A stretch of 64,000 bases of DNA from Rhizobium altiplani (lineage in GTDB: Bacteria; Pseudomonadota; Alphaproteobacteria; Rhizobiales; Rhizobiaceae), in assembly GCF_001542405.1 (NCBI RefSeq), contig NZ_LNCD01000036.1:1-64000 (forward strand). Direction: 5' to 3'. This document shows positions 62,061 through 64,000 of this stretch, piece after piece. The position numbers and the translations under genes were made by a program. How positions within the stretch are numbered: position 1 is the stretch's first letter; the number at the start of each line of letters is the position of its first letter. The notes beneath the pieces are model-generated. The model was not told the origin of the DNA, did no database searches, and saw only the letters and a program-made list of their open reading frames with translations.

Positions 62061-63011
62061 ATGGCAGAGGACAAGATGAAACTGGATGTGGATTTTGACC
62101 AGAAGCGTGAGATCCCTGTGGGGGACAGCGGCCGCGTACGCTTTCGTTTCCGCGACATTGCCGTGGAGCCCGGAAAGGCGGTTTCGCTTAAGGATTTCGA
62201 CCCGGATTTCACCGGCGGCTATGACGACAAGGCCGGGGCGCTCGAGAAAGTGGCGGCAAACGTCGATCGACTGTCTGCGATGCAGGAAGTTCTCTATGCC
62301 CAGGATAACTACGCCCTGTTGATCATTTTTCAGGCCATGGACGCGGCGGGCAAGGATGGCGCGATCCGCCATGTCATGTCCGGGATCAATCCGCAGGGTT
62401 GCCAGGTTACAAGCTTCAAGGCGCCGTCGGCGGAGGATCTAGACTATGGCTATCTTTGGCGCGCATCAAAGGCGCTGCCAGGGCGCGGCATGATCGGCAT
62501 TTTCAACCGATCCTACTACGAGGATGTTCTGGTCGTCAGGGTTCACCCGGAACTGCTTGAAAAGCAAAAGCTTCCGACGCGCGCTCGCAAAGGAGATATC
62601 TGGCAACGCCGGTTCAAGGAAATAAACAATTTTGAAAAATATCTTCGGCAAAACGGCACAATCGTTTTGAAGTTTTTTCTCAATGTCTCCAAGAAGGAGC
62701 AGAAGAATCGCTTCCTGGCGCGGATAGACGAGCCAGAAAAGAATTGGAAGTTTTCACCGGCGGATTATGCAGAGCGAAAACACTGGGACGACTACCAAAA
62801 GGCGTTCGAGGATATGCTGGAAAACACCAGCACGGAGTGGGCTCCCTGGTTCGTCATTCCGGCCGATAACAAATGGTTTGCCCGACTGGCGGTTTCGGAG
62901 GTGATCTCCGGGGCCTTCGAGAGGATCGATCTGCAGATGCCTGTGGTCAGTGAAGCGCGAAAGAAGGAACTGGGGCAGATACGAAGCCAGCTTCTCGACG
63001 AAGAGGACTGA
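62061..63011 (+). CDS. Polyphosphate kinase 2 family protein
   Basis: The 316-residue protein has the PPK2 Walker A motif DAAGKDG at ~94-100 (LLIIFQAMDAAGKDGAIRHVMSG), the Asp-containing Walker B-like FNRSYYEDVLVVRVHP at ~148-163 and the lid region IWQRRFKEINNFEKYL, then LKFFLNVSKKEQKNRFLARI. PPK2 enzymes transfer phosphate between polyphosphate and nucleoside mono- or diphosphates. The start ATG 62061 follows GGAGCACGTC; an earlier ATG at 62049 is possible. The class (AMP or ADP preference) is not certain from the motifs I can read. Confidence 0.93.
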   Translation: MAEDKMKLDVDFDQKREIPVGDSGRVRFRFRDIAVEPGKAVSLKDFDPDFTGGYDDKAGALEKVAANVDRLSAMQEVLYAQDNYALLIIFQAMDAAGKDGAIRHVMSGINPQGCQVTSFKAPSAEDLDYGYLWRASKALPGRGMIGIFNRSYYEDVLVVRVHPELLEKQKLPTRARKGDIWQRRFKEINNFEKYLRQNGTIVLKFFLNVSKKEQKNRFLARIDEPEKNWKFSPADYAERKHWDDYQKAFEDMLENTSTEWAPWFVIPADNKWFARLAVSEVISGAFERIDLQMPVVSEARKKELGQIRSQLLDEED

Positions 63012-63063
63012 TGGCGCGGCTCTGTCGCTGGCATGTTGCCCGTCGCCACCCGTGCCTGTCGCC

Positions 63064-64000
63064 TCAGGGCAGCGTGGTGATTTGAAACACGTGGTAGCCC
63101 CACGGCGGCAGATCGAGATAGAGCCCCCTTGAGACGAGGGCGCTCCCGTCGCGGTCATAGCTGGCGAGACCCATCAGATCCTTGAGCCGCACCGCTTGAC
63201 CGGCCAGGTCGGAGAACGGGAGCTGGACAAAACACTGGCTCTGGTTTGGAGCATAGTTGACGACGATCATCTGCCGCTGGCCGTCATTCTTCTCCCAGGA
63301 CCAGGAGATGAAGCAATCCGACGTCCAGTTGCCCTCCCAGGCCGGCACGCAGTCGAGCAGACGCCACTGGCCGTCGCGGACAATCGGCTCCCGGAGCACC
63401 GCCAGAAGGTCTTCGTAGAACTGCTGGCAGGCCTCACTCACCGGCTCCAGTGGCGCACGGATCAAGTGTGGCGAGATGCGCTTCTTCCGCCCCTCGAACT
63501 GACCCTGATGGAAGAACCGCAGCCCGGGCGAAAGGAAGGTCACAATCGCCGCGGCTTGGTGCATCTCGGGCGTGAAGGTCGCAGCGACCCGGGGCTCGTC
63601 GTGGTTCTCCAAAAAACGAGCAAGCTTCTGCTGGTAGTCGAGCCCCGCGTATAGATGCTCGCGCACCGGCCGCGCGTGCCCCTCGCGCAAGCGATCGTAA
63701 AGCCGCTTGTCGTAGGCGTAGTCGAAGCCCTGCTGCTGCAGTGTCCATTCCATGTCCCAGTACACCTCGGCCATGAAAATAAACGCCGGGAATTGTTTGC
63801 GGACGTGTTGCGTCGCTTGCGGCCAGAAAAGCTCGGCGTGGATGTGCCACGTCCGTTCGAATATCTCCGGCAACACCAGCATCGCCATGTCGCAGCGGAC
63901 CCCGTCGCACTGCTTGGCGATGCGCAACAGCTCGCCGATCATCGCGTGCTGCAAGTTCGGATTGCCGTAGTTGAGCTGTAGCGTGTCCGGCCAGCCGTCG
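63064..64000 (-). CDS. GH13 alpha-amylase family glycosidase (partial)
   Basis: The gene runs off the right edge; the open frame continues upstream of the ATG at 63954 to the window end (DGWPDTLQLNYGNPNLQHAM). The catalytic Asp (DGVRCDMAMLVLPE), acid/base Glu (FIFMAEVYWDMEW) and transition-state Asp (LENHDEPR) are all present, followed by the C-terminal beta-domain (LPPWGYHVFQI end). The family fits GH13 alpha-glucan enzymes of bacterial cytoplasm, perhaps a trehalose or amylase-like branch. The rest of the domain lies outside the window. It converges with the polyphosphate kinase gene. Confidence 0.82.
   Translation of the reverse strand, partial: DGWPDTLQLNYGNPNLQHAMIGELLRIAKQCDGVRCDMAMLVLPEIFERTWHIHAELFWPQATQHVRKQFPAFIFMAEVYWDMEWTLQQQGFDYAYDKRLYDRLREGHARPVREHLYAGLDYQQKLARFLENHDEPRVAATFTPEMHQAAAIVTFLSPGLRFFHQGQFEGRKKRISPHLIRAPLEPVSEACQQFYEDLLAVLREPIVRDGQWRLLDCVPAWEGNWTSDCFISWSWEKNDGQRQMIVVNYAPNQSQCFVQLPFSDLAGQAVRLKDLMGLASYDRDGSALVSRGLYLDLPPWGYHVFQITTLP

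Overview
The window is high-GC alphaproteobacterial DNA. Gene content points to the Rhizobium/Agrobacterium group: a uronate dehydrogenase of the Agrobacterium type, many FCD-type GntR regulators, large numbers of ABC importers, and rhizobial-style Kup, SulP and MHS carriers. There are no ribosomal, tRNA, replication or housekeeping genes. There are many small decayed gene fragments. This fits an accessory replicon (chromid or megaplasmid) or an accessory chromosomal region; that placement is inference.

Region 1 (1-15.4 kb) is a uronate/aldarate catabolic cluster. A leftward operon kdgD-kduI-kdgF-kduD lies behind a GntR regulator. A divergent enolase-superfamily dehydratase sits beside the regulator. 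A leftward importer operon of the peptide/oligosaccharide (SBP_bac_5) type ends in an alpha/beta hydrolase. Next come udh and a mandelate-racemase-type enzyme, with a second, orphan binding protein facing away. Together they cover both the isomerase route (KduI/KduD, for unsaturated uronates) and the oxidative route (Udh, lactone/aldarate enzyme, KdgD). A short AT-rich motif is repeated in the promoters.

Region 2 (16.6-25.3 kb) is a GntR-controlled import operon. Its parts match the GsiABCD glutathione importer: a fused dual ATPase, two permeases and a binding protein. It also carries a cytoplasmic gamma-glutamyltransferase homologue and a DUF1028 protein, which I read as two different Ntn-type hydrolases acting on the imported compound.

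Region 3 (25.3-47 kb) is patchy. It holds a Phd/VapC module, LysR and XRE regulators, a DUF4118-GAF protein (KdpD-like without its kinase), a hydratase, the potassium carrier Kup, a GH3 enzyme, an AraC regulator with a frameshifted esterase-like gene, an MHS carrier, a ClC channel with tandem MarR genes, a broken GNAT toxin gene, an orphan AbiEi gene joined tail-to-tail with a clipped VapC, a DUF808 membrane protein and a HAD phosphatase. Decayed fragments (exonuclease III, a PLD-domain protein, a sugar ABC ATPase) lie in the gaps.

Region 4 (47.4-55.1 kb) is a sugar ABC importer of the ribose type co-transcribed with dhaK and dhaL and divergent from a LacI regulator. Two copies of a perfect GTTTA-N-TAAAC palindrome flank the divergent promoters. 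Region 5 (55.3-64 kb) holds a decayed iron/heme-type ABC ATPase, two SulP permeases around an AI-2E family membrane protein, a thermonuclease-like remnant, a PPK2 kinase and an incomplete GH13 glycosidase at the right edge.
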